Of a stretch of DNA of 45,978 nt, positions 22,949 through 30,956 are shown one piece after another. The notes under the pieces are model-generated. The model ran no database searches and was not told where the DNA came from. It saw only the letters and a list, made by a program, of their open reading frames with translations. The number at the start of each line of letters is the position of its first letter. Position 1 is the first letter of the stretch. This stretch comes from Candidatus Woesearchaeota archaeon (lineage in GTDB: Archaea > Nanobdellota > Nanobdellia > Woesearchaeales > WJKL01): NCBI GenBank assembly GCA_019322815.1, contig JAHWIB010000002.1:1-45978 (forward strand), given 5' to 3'. The translations under genes and the position numbers were made by a program.

Positions 22949-23191
22949 AAGCTATTTTCTCAACAATATTAGGAATATTTATATAATAGTTTAGTATACT
23001 AATTTGTATATTATTATGTTAAATAAAAAAGGTGACCTCTCATGGAAAAAAAAAGGTGAATCAAAAAGATTATTTCTAAGTTTGTTTATTGCAATAATAT
23101 TATGTGTTGGTACGATTTCATTTTCATATGCTTCTTCAGCAGGAAGTACTGGAGGTAGTGATAGTTTTATTTCAGTTGTATGGAATGGCAT
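22949..23191 (+). repeat. Promoter plus signal-peptide cassette, copy 2
   Basis: This is the second copy of the segment at 20063-20308: AAGCTATTTTCT, TATA box (TTTATATAAT, 22978-22987), GGTGA (23031-23035), ATG (23042), A9 tract and signal peptide. One extra G after the ATG shifts the frame relative to copy 1. Confidence 0.7.
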
Positions 23192-25292
23192 AGTTGGAAT
23201 ATTTAGATCAATATTTGGTGGAATAACTGGTTTTGCAGTTGCTGGAGAAAATGGTTATTATTCATCAAATGCAACTTGTTCTATTAGTGGTATTAAGTAT
23301 AATGATTCAAATGCAAATAGGATTAAAGATGAAGGAGAAAATTTATTAAGTGGATGGGTTATAAATTTATATAATGGAGATAGGACACAGTTTTTAGGAA
23401 GTACAACTACTAATGAAAATGGTTTTTATGAATTTTCTTCTTTAACATCAGATGAGTATATAGTATGCGAGCTAATGAAAGTTAGTTGGGTAAGTACTGC
23501 TCCAAATGCTGGAATAAATTCTGGAGATGGTAATTGCCATTTAGTAACTTTTTCAGAAGGAAATGTAGTTTCAGGTATAGATTTTGGTAATTATTTTAAT
23601 TATACTAATTGCACTATTAGTGGTATAAAATGGCATGATTCAAATGCAAATGGAAATATAGATACAGGAGAAGAACCCTTATCTAATTGGTTAATTCAAC
23701 TGAAAGAAGGAGACACTATCATAGACACTGCAGTTACTGATGAAAATGGAGAGTATAGTTTCAATGTTTTAACACAAGGAACTTATAGTGTATGTGAACA
23801 AATGAAAGATGGTTGGACAAGTACTGATCCAATAGCTGGTGAAACAAGTGGTTACAATAATTGTTGGGATGGTCTTGAATGTTCAGAACCTGTTACTAGT
23901 CATACAGGCAAAGATTTTGGAAATGATCAGGAACCTTTCTGTAAATTTTATATTCAAAAAAAGGTGGATGCAAATGCAAATGGTATATATAATGATGGTG
24001 GGCTTGAAAATCAACATCTTCCTGCTTGGGTGTTTGATATCAAGGACACATCTAACAATAGATTGACATTAATATTCACAGATTCAGAAGGGATAGGAGA
24101 CTCACCTTCACAAGACTATATTGTTAAGGATGATGGATCATCATTAGAATGTGATAAGAGTTATATTGTAGATGAATCTGTGAGACCTGGATGGACAGCC
24201 CAAACCAATCCACAAACAGTTACTTGCGGATCCCCAACTTCAGATGGATTTTGTTATATCAATGGTGCAAGTGATCTAGATGATAGTTTTGTAGAATTTA
24301 AAAATTCATATCCTTATCTTGTATATAATGTAGGTGGAAGAGTATATGGGAGTGTAATTGAAGGTGCTTCAATAACAATAGACGGGCAAGATGTATTCAA
24401 TGTAAGCTACTCCAATTCTACATTAACAGATTCATCTGGAGATTATGAATTTTTATCTGTTCCAGGTGGAATATATAATATAGCAGTCTCTGCAAATTGT
24501 TATGAGCCTCAAACTATAGTAGGTGAGAATATAATTTCAGATAGAACTATTGACTTTAACTTAGATTCAGTAGACTGCTCAACAAATAACTTGCCAGCAA
24601 TTGCAACATGCACAAATGGTCCAGATGGAAATCCATATACCTATGATACTGCACCAGCATTTGTAAGTACTTGCGATACTCTAACTGGAACATGCTCAAC
24701 AGGAACTTATTCATACACACATACATGCGATGTAGCGCAATGCGGAGCTGAATGTGATTCAAATGATGACTGTGCAAGTGGAGAAGTCTGCAATGCAGGA
24801 TGTACATGTGAACCAGAAGTATGTCTTGATGACGATAATGATGGAGTATGTAATGCAGATGATAAATGTCCTGCAACAGTAGCTTGGTATGCAACACAAG
24901 GACTAAGGCCAAATCATTATGATAACTCAAATATGGATTTAGCAACAACTTATGGATGCAGCTGCGAACAGATACTATATTGTAAACCAGGAGCAAACAA
25001 TGGAGAACAAAAATGGGGATGCACAGAAGGAACAATGAATGTGTGGACTAACCAGATAGGATGGGCTCCAGACTGCCAAGTTAATGGTATAGTTGCAACA
25101 GAAGGAGAAGCAAAATCAATTTTAGAAGACACTGATAATGCAGGAATGATTGACCCATTGGATGGTGATAATGACAACGATGGAATACCTGATGGTGAAG
25201 ATTCAGAAGATGATTCAACACCAAGTGAACCTGGACAACAAGGAACTGGAAAACCAGACTGGTGGTGCGATAAGCATCCAACTAAGTGTTAA
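23016..25292 (+). CDS. Large secreted surface protein: SdrD-B repeats, carboxypeptidase-regulatory-like and Ca-binding Asp-rich tail
   Basis: The only in-frame ATG before the signal peptide is at 23016 (MLNKKGDLSWKKKGESKRLF), 33 bp after the TATA box and without a ribosome site. The ATG homologous to the paralogue's start (23042, with GGTGA six bases upstream) is out of frame because of one extra base beside an A9 tract. After the signal peptide come two SdrD B-like repeats (ISGIKYNDSNANRIKDEGEN; ISGIKWHDSNANGNIDTGEE), a carboxypeptidase regulatory-like domain (VGGRVYGSVIEGASITIDGQ), Cys-rich segments, and a conserved YGCSCEQILYCKPGAN module. The tail (DPLDGDNDNDGIPDGEDSED) is a type-3-repeat-like Ca site. 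It probably sits on the cell surface. Confidence 0.8.
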   Translation: MLNKKGDLSWKKKGESKRLFLSLFIAIILCVGTISFSYASSAGSTGGSDSFISVVWNGIVGIFRSIFGGITGFAVAGENGYYSSNATCSISGIKYNDSNANRIKDEGENLLSGWVINLYNGDRTQFLGSTTTNENGFYEFSSLTSDEYIVCELMKVSWVSTAPNAGINSGDGNCHLVTFSEGNVVSGIDFGNYFNYTNCTISGIKWHDSNANGNIDTGEEPLSNWLIQLKEGDTIIDTAVTDENGEYSFNVLTQGTYSVCEQMKDGWTSTDPIAGETSGYNNCWDGLECSEPVTSHTGKDFGNDQEPFCKFYIQKKVDANANGIYNDGGLENQHLPAWVFDIKDTSNNRLTLIFTDSEGIGDSPSQDYIVKDDGSSLECDKSYIVDESVRPGWTAQTNPQTVTCGSPTSDGFCYINGASDLDDSFVEFKNSYPYLVYNVGGRVYGSVIEGASITIDGQDVFNVSYSNSTLTDSSGDYEFLSVPGGIYNIAVSANCYEPQTIVGENIISDRTIDFNLDSVDCSTNNLPAIATCTNGPDGNPYTYDTAPAFVSTCDTLTGTCSTGTYSYTHTCDVAQCGAECDSNDDCASGEVCNAGCTCEPEVCLDDDNDGVCNADDKCPATVAWYATQGLRPNHYDNSNMDLATTYGCSCEQILYCKPGANNGEQKWGCTEGTMNVWTNQIGWAPDCQVNGIVATEGEAKSILEDTDNAGMIDPLDGDNDNDGIPDGEDSEDDSTPSEPGQQGTGKPDWWCDKHPTKC

Positions 25293-25298
25293 ATAAAC

Positions 25299-25326
25299 TT
25301 TTTTTATTTTTTTTCTCTTTCTTTTT
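25299..25326 (+). terminator. T-rich terminator after the second paralogue
   Basis: CTTTTTTTATTTTTTTTCTC followed by TTTCTTTTT begins six bases after the TAA and matches the pattern behind the first paralogue. It lies in the 50-bp gap before the convergent PHP gene. Confidence 0.65.
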
Positions 25327-25342
25327 AATAACTAAGAAATAA

Positions 25343-26140
25343 TCAAGCAGCTTGTCTTAGTTCCTTTCTTTCTTTTACAAATGCTTCTGTGCTTTTTAAT
25401 GTTCTGTTAACTAATTCTACATCAGCTTCAATTGGATATTCTTTTAGAATTCTTTTAACTGCACCTAATTCTCCTATTTCCATGTAACAGTGAGCATCAC
25501 TTGATATAACAATCCTTGGAACATATTTATTTATTGCATCTATCATTTCTCTGTGTTTTTTTGGATCATTTTTTCTTTTATTAGCATATATTGAATTGTT
25601 TAATTCAATAGCAACTCCTTTTTCTTTGCATGCTTCAACTATTGCATCCATATTAATAGGAAATTTTGCTAATGGTGGATGTGTGATTACATCTATTGAA
25701 TTTTGTGCTATTGCTCTGTGCAATAATGCTGTGTAATAAGTTTCTGATTCTCCTGTTGGCAATAATAAAGTTCTATCTTCAGGAGAAAGGTATTGGAATT
25801 TTGGATTATTATCTCTTGTTGCATGAATGCCTAATAGGATAATATCTAATTGTTTTTCATATTTTTCTTGAACATCTGTTGTTCCATCTATTCTTAGATT
25901 AGCTTCAATTCCTCTAAAAACCCTAACTCCTTCCATTTTTGCAGGAGTTCTTTCATATTCTAAGAAAGTTGAAGGAGTAGCCATTCCTCCTAAATCTAAT
26001 CCATGATCAGTTACTGCAATTGATGACATTCTTTTTCTTTTTGCCTGTTGATACAAAACAAAGTAATCATGCTGGCCGCATCTGCTTCTAAAGCTGTGTA
26101 CATGCAAATCATTCTTTATTTTATCTGGTAGTTTTAGCAT
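25343..26140 (-). CDS. PHP-domain metal-dependent hydrolase (YcdX-like)
   Basis: All PHP metal ligands are visible: HVHS (His13, His15), VTDHG (Asp45, His46), Glu79 (RGIEANLR), His106 (GIHATRD), His154 (VITHPPL), and Asp215/His217 (SSDAHC). The 265 residues form a single PHP TIM-barrel with no polymerase or other fusion, as in YcdX-type phosphatases. It probably removes phosphate from a small substrate using three metals; the substrate is not known. It is convergent with the secreted protein gene and ends in TGA, so TGA works as a normal stop here. The neighbour upstream has its own start region. Confidence 0.88.
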   Translation of the reverse strand: MLKLPDKIKNDLHVHSFRSRCGQHDYFVLYQQAKRKRMSSIAVTDHGLDLGGMATPSTFLEYERTPAKMEGVRVFRGIEANLRIDGTTDVQEKYEKQLDIILLGIHATRDNNPKFQYLSPEDRTLLLPTGESETYYTALLHRAIAQNSIDVITHPPLAKFPINMDAIVEACKEKGVAIELNNSIYANKRKNDPKKHREMIDAINKYVPRIVISSDAHCYMEIGELGAVKRILKEYPIEADVELVNRTLKSTEAFVKERKELRQAA

Positions 26141-26198
26141 TTTGTCTATTAATTAATAGGAGTTATTTATAAAACTGAGGTTATAATTGTATATATAA

Positions 26199-27008
26199 TT
26201 AAGGAAGGCGAATTGTGTTAAACTCTATAGTATATCTATTATCTCTGTTATGGTCAGAATATAGATGGATACATCCTTCGCTTGGAACTTCAAATGGCCC
26301 GTCTTTTGCAAAACAGGAATTAAATAATCTTTTTGAAAAATAACTGCTGCTTATTACTGCAACTTCTTTTCCTTTAGCTGATTCGTATGCAGCAATTACA
26401 AGCTTTTCTTTAGTATATCTAGGTTTTTTTGGTTTATTTTTAGGAGTAAGTCTTGAGTCTTTTTTTACTTCTTCTGCTCTTGCCAACACAGCTTCAAGCA
26501 AAGAATCATCAAACTCTATTATTCTATCCGCCAGTGCACTATATAAATTAAATATCTGATTAGCATATATTGATAAAATCTTCAATGCTTCTTCTTCTAC
26601 TTCAAAATCTTCATTATTATATTCTGATTTTCTTCTTTTGCTTTTTCTACCTTTTCTTCTTTCAGTAACTCTAATTCTTTTGCGAGATTTTTTTCTACTT
26701 TTCTTGGATTTTATATTTCTTTGATGATAAGCAACTTGGCCATTTAATATATCTGAATAATCTTTAAATTCATCAACAACTTCTTGGATAGTCCAAATGT
26801 TTTCATTGGTATGGATAAGATTTGTTACTTCACTTGTATATCTAATTTTTCTTTGGAGATCATCAGTATCTATTGCAAGCTCTTCATGACAATCATATAT
26901 CTGTTGGGCAATATTATCACTAAAGTCGCGGATAGCAGAATCAACTAAGACAATATCATAATCTCTAGCTATTTTGTCTAGGCTTAATCTATCTTCATCT
27001 TGTACCAT
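26199..27008 (-). CDS. Possible PIN-like protein with a highly basic insert
   Basis: PIN-like features are a first strand ending in Asp (YDIVLVDSAIRDF, Asp23), an acidic helix IWTIQEVVDEFKD (Glu76, Glu80), and a late segment KEKLVIAAYESAKGKEVAVI then SSSYFSKRLF, which resembles the second half of PIN nucleases. A dense Lys/Arg region occupies ~101-127 (KSKKSRKKSRKRIRV; RRKGRKSKRRK) and could bind RNA. The expected third acidic residue is not clear, so nuclease activity is uncertain. The family assignment is tentative; otherwise it is a 269-residue unknown. It lies in a short gap-separated pair with the PHP gene. Confidence 0.5.
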   Translation of the reverse strand: MVQDEDRLSLDKIARDYDIVLVDSAIRDFSDNIAQQIYDCHEELAIDTDDLQRKIRYTSEVTNLIHTNENIWTIQEVVDEFKDYSDILNGQVAYHQRNIKSKKSRKKSRKRIRVTERRKGRKSKRRKSEYNNEDFEVEEEALKILSIYANQIFNLYSALADRIIEFDDSLLEAVLARAEEVKKDSRLTPKNKPKKPRYTKEKLVIAAYESAKGKEVAVISSSYFSKRLFNSCFAKDGPFEVPSEGCIHLYSDHNRDNRYTIEFNTIRLP

Positions 27009-27102
27009 AAATAGGAATATATTAGAGGTATTTTAAAAAATTTCCATATTTTTAGGTCAGAAAAGGTAAAGATTTAAATATCTTCAATTTTAGGTTATTT
27101 CT

Positions 27103-28587
27103 ATGGCAAAGAAATTTTACATAACAACTGCTATAGCATATCCTAGTTCACGGCCACATTGTGGCCATGCATTGGAAATCATCCAGGCAGATGCAGCTGC
27201 AAGATTTAACAAGCTGCTTGGCAAAGATGTTGTCTTTCAGACAGGAACAGATGAGCATGGAATCAAGAACTGGCAGACAGCGCAAAAACAAAAAAAGGAT
27301 ATAATGGATTTTCTAAATCATAATGTCTCTATCTTTCAAAAGCTATACAAATCACTGAATATCTCTTATGATAGGTTTATAAGAACAACAGATGAAAAGA
27401 CGCATTATCCAGGCGCAGTAAAACTTTGGAAGGAATTAGTCAAATCAGGAGATATCTATAAGAAAAAATACAAAGGACTGTACTGCACAGGCTGCGAATC
27501 ATTCAAGACTGAAAGAGATTTAGTTGATGGAAAATGCACTAATCATCCTACAAGAGATATTGAAAAAGTAGAAGAAGAAAACTATTTTTTTAAATTATCA
27601 AAATATAAGGATAAGGTTGCAGAACTGATTGAAAAAGATGAATACAAAATCATCCCTCATGTAAGAAAAAATGAGATTCTTGAATTCTTGAAAAATGCAA
27701 AAGATATCTCTTTTTCAAGGCCAAAAACTTCTCTGCCTTGGGGGATTCCTGTTCCAGGAGACGAAACCCATGTAATGTATGTCTGGTGTGATGCACTTTC
27801 TAATTATATAACAGGAGCAGGATATGGAAGAGATGAAAAACTGTTCAATCAGGAATGGCCTGCAGATGTCCATATTATTGGAAAAGACATTTTAAGGTTT
27901 CATGCAGCCTTTTGGCCTGCAATGCTGATTTCAGCAAAGGTTCCTTTGCCAAAAGAACTTTTTGTCCATGGTTTTATTCTACTAAAAGGAGCAAAGATGA
28001 GCAAATCCGGAGGAACTGTTGTAGATCCTTTTGATCAAATCAAGAAGTATGGTGTCAGCCAGTTTAGATTTTATATATTAGGAGCAATGCCGATTGATGG
28101 TGATGGAGATTATTCAGAAGAGATTATTAAAAAGAGAATTAATACAGAATTAGTTGGAAATTTTTCAAATTTATGTTATAGGGTTTTGTCTTTTACAGAA
28201 AAAAATTATAATTCTGAAATCAAGGCAATAGATGGAGCAGATGTTATAAAACAAATAGAAGATAAATTTGATGAGATCAGAAAAGCTTATGAAGAATATG
28301 ATTTCAAAAAAGCAGTTGATTTGATAATATCTGTCTCAGCATTAGGAAATAAATATTTCCAGGAAAAAGAACCTTGGAAAAATCCAGCTGAATCGCAGGA
28401 TGTTTTAGGAACATGCGTCAATATTGTAAAGAATTTATCTGTTTTAATAAGGCCGATAATGCCGGAGCTGGCAAAAAAACTTCAAAAACAGCTGAATCTC
28501 AAAGATTTAACCTGGAATGATTTGAATTTTGACTTAAAAAACCATAAAATAGGAAAACCAGAAATTTTGGTTAATAAAATTAAATAA
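27103..28587 (+). CDS. metG: Methionyl-tRNA synthetase, short bacterial-type
   Basis: The N-terminal signature YITTAIAYPSSRPHCGHALE carries the HIGH-like motif HCGH (19-22). A single zinc knuckle has Cys128, Cys131, Cys145 and His148. KMSKS is intact at 298-302. The anticodon-binding helical domain follows (~355-494, with KYFQEKEPWKNP), and the chain ends there, lacking the C-terminal tRNA-binding (Arc1p/Trbp111-like) domain of longer forms. It charges tRNA-Met. A TATA element GATTTAAATATC (27069-27080) predicts a leaderless transcript at the ATG. It is unrelated in function to the surface operon that follows. Confidence 0.95.
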   Translation: MAKKFYITTAIAYPSSRPHCGHALEIIQADAAARFNKLLGKDVVFQTGTDEHGIKNWQTAQKQKKDIMDFLNHNVSIFQKLYKSLNISYDRFIRTTDEKTHYPGAVKLWKELVKSGDIYKKKYKGLYCTGCESFKTERDLVDGKCTNHPTRDIEKVEEENYFFKLSKYKDKVAELIEKDEYKIIPHVRKNEILEFLKNAKDISFSRPKTSLPWGIPVPGDETHVMYVWCDALSNYITGAGYGRDEKLFNQEWPADVHIIGKDILRFHAAFWPAMLISAKVPLPKELFVHGFILLKGAKMSKSGGTVVDPFDQIKKYGVSQFRFYILGAMPIDGDGDYSEEIIKKRINTELVGNFSNLCYRVLSFTEKNYNSEIKAIDGADVIKQIEDKFDEIRKAYEEYDFKKAVDLIISVSALGNKYFQEKEPWKNPAESQDVLGTCVNIVKNLSVLIRPIMPELAKKLQKQLNLKDLTWNDLNFDLKNHKIGKPEILVNKIK

Positions 28588-28616
28588 ATTCTTATTTTAT
28601 TCATAAATTTTAGTAA

Positions 28617-28656
28617 CATTTATATATAGGAAGCAATGTTATTCCTTATTGAGGGG
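28617..28656 (+). promoter_or_regulatory. Promoter and ribosome site of the surface-apparatus operon
   Basis: ATTTATATATAGG (28617-28629 region) is a strong TATA box with a predicted start near 28648. A ribosome site GAGGGG (28651-28656) lies eight bases before the ATG at 28665. It is the only obvious promoter ahead of seven packed genes spanning 16.5 kb. Confidence 0.6.
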
Positions 28657-28664
28657 TATTAAGT

Positions 28665-30956
28665 ATGCTTAAAAAAAAGGGACAGATTACAATATTTATA
28701 ATTGGAGGGATTATACTTCTATTACTTGTTGCATTATTTCTTTATGTCAGAAGTTTTAGAGTAGAAAAAGTGCCGGCTGCACCAACAGTGGAAGAAGTGC
28801 CAACTCAATTGGATCCTGTAAGAACTTATATGCAGGATTGTTTAAGAGAAACAACTGTCAATGGCTTTAATCTTTTAGGAGCAAGAGCTGGTTATGTAAA
28901 TCCAGAGGAATATGGAATTACATCAAATCCAAATGATCCTACTAGTTCAAATGCTGTTTCTTTTTTTCCAGATGATCCTAATTCACCTCCTGTTGCTTAC
29001 TGGCAGTATTTTAAAAGCAGGAACACATGCCTTGAAAATTGTGCATGCGGAAGCAAACAGCCTCCATTATGCAAGCCTGACAGAAAAGACTGCTTTTCCA
29101 GAGGAGAAAATTCTATAGAAGCACAGCTTGAAAATTATATAGCAGATAATATTGGATTTTGTATTAAGAATTTTGCAGATTTAGCTGAGCAGGGCTTTCA
29201 AATTGAGGAAACTGGAGAGATAGAGCCAGAAGTAACAATAACAAAATCAGCTGTTAGAGTCTATCTAAGATATCCTTTGCAGACAGAAAAAGAAGATACA
29301 AAAGAAACAATTCCTGATTTTTATACAGAGCTTCAGTTTAATTTTATGAAGATTTATGAATTTGCCTCTCAGATAGCAAAAGCTAAACAGCTTTATCATT
29401 TCTTTGAAAGATGGACGATGACTATTATTGAAGGAGTAGGAGGTTTAAATTCAGCAATCCCAAAAACTTATTCTGTTGATTTTAGTCCAGGAACAACAGA
29501 GAGGTGGAGTAAATCTAAGATTAAAGAGCAGATTACAAATAATATCCTCCCAGGATATACTTCTGTTCTTAGAGTCTATAATACCCAGAATTTTAGACCG
29601 ATGACATTTCAAAACGAAATTGCAACAGGAATATACAGATACAGAGACCTTCCGATTGGAAGCACGCAGGATTTTAGTTTTTCTGATTTAAAGGTAAATT
29701 TCCATTATTTTCCTCACTGGCCTATTTATTTTGAGATGGATGGAAGAGGAGTAGAAGGAGATCTTATCACAGCAGAGCAAGGGAGCGCATTTGAAACATT
29801 CTTTTCATGGCTTGGCTTAAAAAGATACCAGTATTATTATGATATCTCTTATCCAGTTATTGTTGAAATAACAGATAATACACAGAAAGCAAAAAATATT
29901 TTCGGCCCAAACGGATATAAATTTCAGTTTGCCTTAGAGGCAAATATAAGAGATAATGAAGAATTGAACTGTTCAGGCCCTGGCCTTGTTTTGACTACTA
30001 AACCATTATCTTCAAACCTATGCAAACAGATCCATTTCAAAAGCGGAGACACTATAATTGAAACCCGCGACGATCAAGGCAATCCAGTGCCTGATGTTTA
30101 TATAATATATCAATGCGGAAAACAAACAGGATGCAGCATAGGTTATACAGAGATTGAGACAAACAGTTCTTCTCCTTATTTTGGCAGAGCAATTTTATCT
30201 ACAAAATTGCCCTATCCTTGTGTAGGAGGATATTTAACAGCAAAAAAACATCATTATTTTATGGACCCTCTGCAGTATAATACAGCTCCTGTAAGAAATG
30301 ACAGCATTGTGCTTGAACTAATGAAAGTAAGAACAGTAAATGCAGCTGTAGCTAAACTAAGAGTAATAAAATCAATGGATGACTGGCAGGCAGCTCCTGG
30401 ATTTAGTAATTTACTTCCAAATGAACAGGCAGTGATCACATTAGAAAGAATAAGACCAAATTTTGCTGCTGAAGATTTTACAAAAGTTGTTTCTGTTGAA
30501 GGAAACACACCTTCAAGAGTTGACTTAATACCAGGAGACTATAAAATCAGCGGATTATTAGTATATAATTTGCCTGCTTTAAATAGAAATGAGATTGTAT
30601 TTAAAGATGAATATGAATGTGCAGGCCTGGAGATGGGAGATATATGCCTTGGAGATACAGTAACCCTTCATATAGACCCATTTAATGATTCTTTTATGGA
30701 AGGAGGGATTGAACTTGAAAATATTAATATTCCTGCTTCTTATTTAGATAATTATGATACTCTTTATTTTAAGGTTGTTTCAATTCCAGACAGCAGCAGT
30801 TTTAACTTATTGTCATTCAGCGATATAGAACTGATGGGCCAGTACAGCACTTGGTCTGGTAGTCTTGCATCTGAATTACAGCCAGATCCAACTGTATTTA
30901 CTTTTGATTATGCTGCAACAGGAGGAGAAAACCCAATGTGGGAATTAACAGAATGA
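28665..30956 (+). CDS. A1: membrane-anchored ectodomain protein with KGQITIF-type N-terminus
   Basis: The N-terminus KKKGQITIFIIGGIILLLLV is a basic patch plus one membrane helix with a pilin-like KGQ, though the usual Glu of class III signal peptides is absent. The ~730-residue outside part has a conserved core including WPIYFEMDGRG, YYYDISYPVIVEITDNTQKA and FQFALEANIRDN, which aligns with WPLYLYARPNKG, FTYDIRYPVLTTVKDKK and FNFAFRVLIDHN in A2. A C-terminal carboxypeptidase-regulatory-like domain has paired Cys (VYIIYQCGKQTGC; KLPYPCVGGYLTAKKHH). Its stop overlaps the B1 start by four bases. Function is unknown; context suggests the membrane base of a surface complex. Confidence 0.85.
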   Translation: MLKKKGQITIFIIGGIILLLLVALFLYVRSFRVEKVPAAPTVEEVPTQLDPVRTYMQDCLRETTVNGFNLLGARAGYVNPEEYGITSNPNDPTSSNAVSFFPDDPNSPPVAYWQYFKSRNTCLENCACGSKQPPLCKPDRKDCFSRGENSIEAQLENYIADNIGFCIKNFADLAEQGFQIEETGEIEPEVTITKSAVRVYLRYPLQTEKEDTKETIPDFYTELQFNFMKIYEFASQIAKAKQLYHFFERWTMTIIEGVGGLNSAIPKTYSVDFSPGTTERWSKSKIKEQITNNILPGYTSVLRVYNTQNFRPMTFQNEIATGIYRYRDLPIGSTQDFSFSDLKVNFHYFPHWPIYFEMDGRGVEGDLITAEQGSAFETFFSWLGLKRYQYYYDISYPVIVEITDNTQKAKNIFGPNGYKFQFALEANIRDNEELNCSGPGLVLTTKPLSSNLCKQIHFKSGDTIIETRDDQGNPVPDVYIIYQCGKQTGCSIGYTEIETNSSSPYFGRAILSTKLPYPCVGGYLTAKKHHYFMDPLQYNTAPVRNDSIVLELMKVRTVNAAVAKLRVIKSMDDWQAAPGFSNLLPNEQAVITLERIRPNFAAEDFTKVVSVEGNTPSRVDLIPGDYKISGLLVYNLPALNRNEIVFKDEYECAGLEMGDICLGDTVTLHIDPFNDSFMEGGIELENINIPASYLDNYDTLYFKVVSIPDSSSFNLLSFSDIELMGQYSTWSGSLASELQPDPTVFTFDYAATGGENPMWELTE

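Noticed and set aside
28665..28760. Calling A1 a type IV pilin with a class III signal peptide
   Set aside because: KGQ at the border resembles the prepilin site, but the conserved Glu is missing and the protein is far larger than a pilin. I kept it as a membrane anchor.
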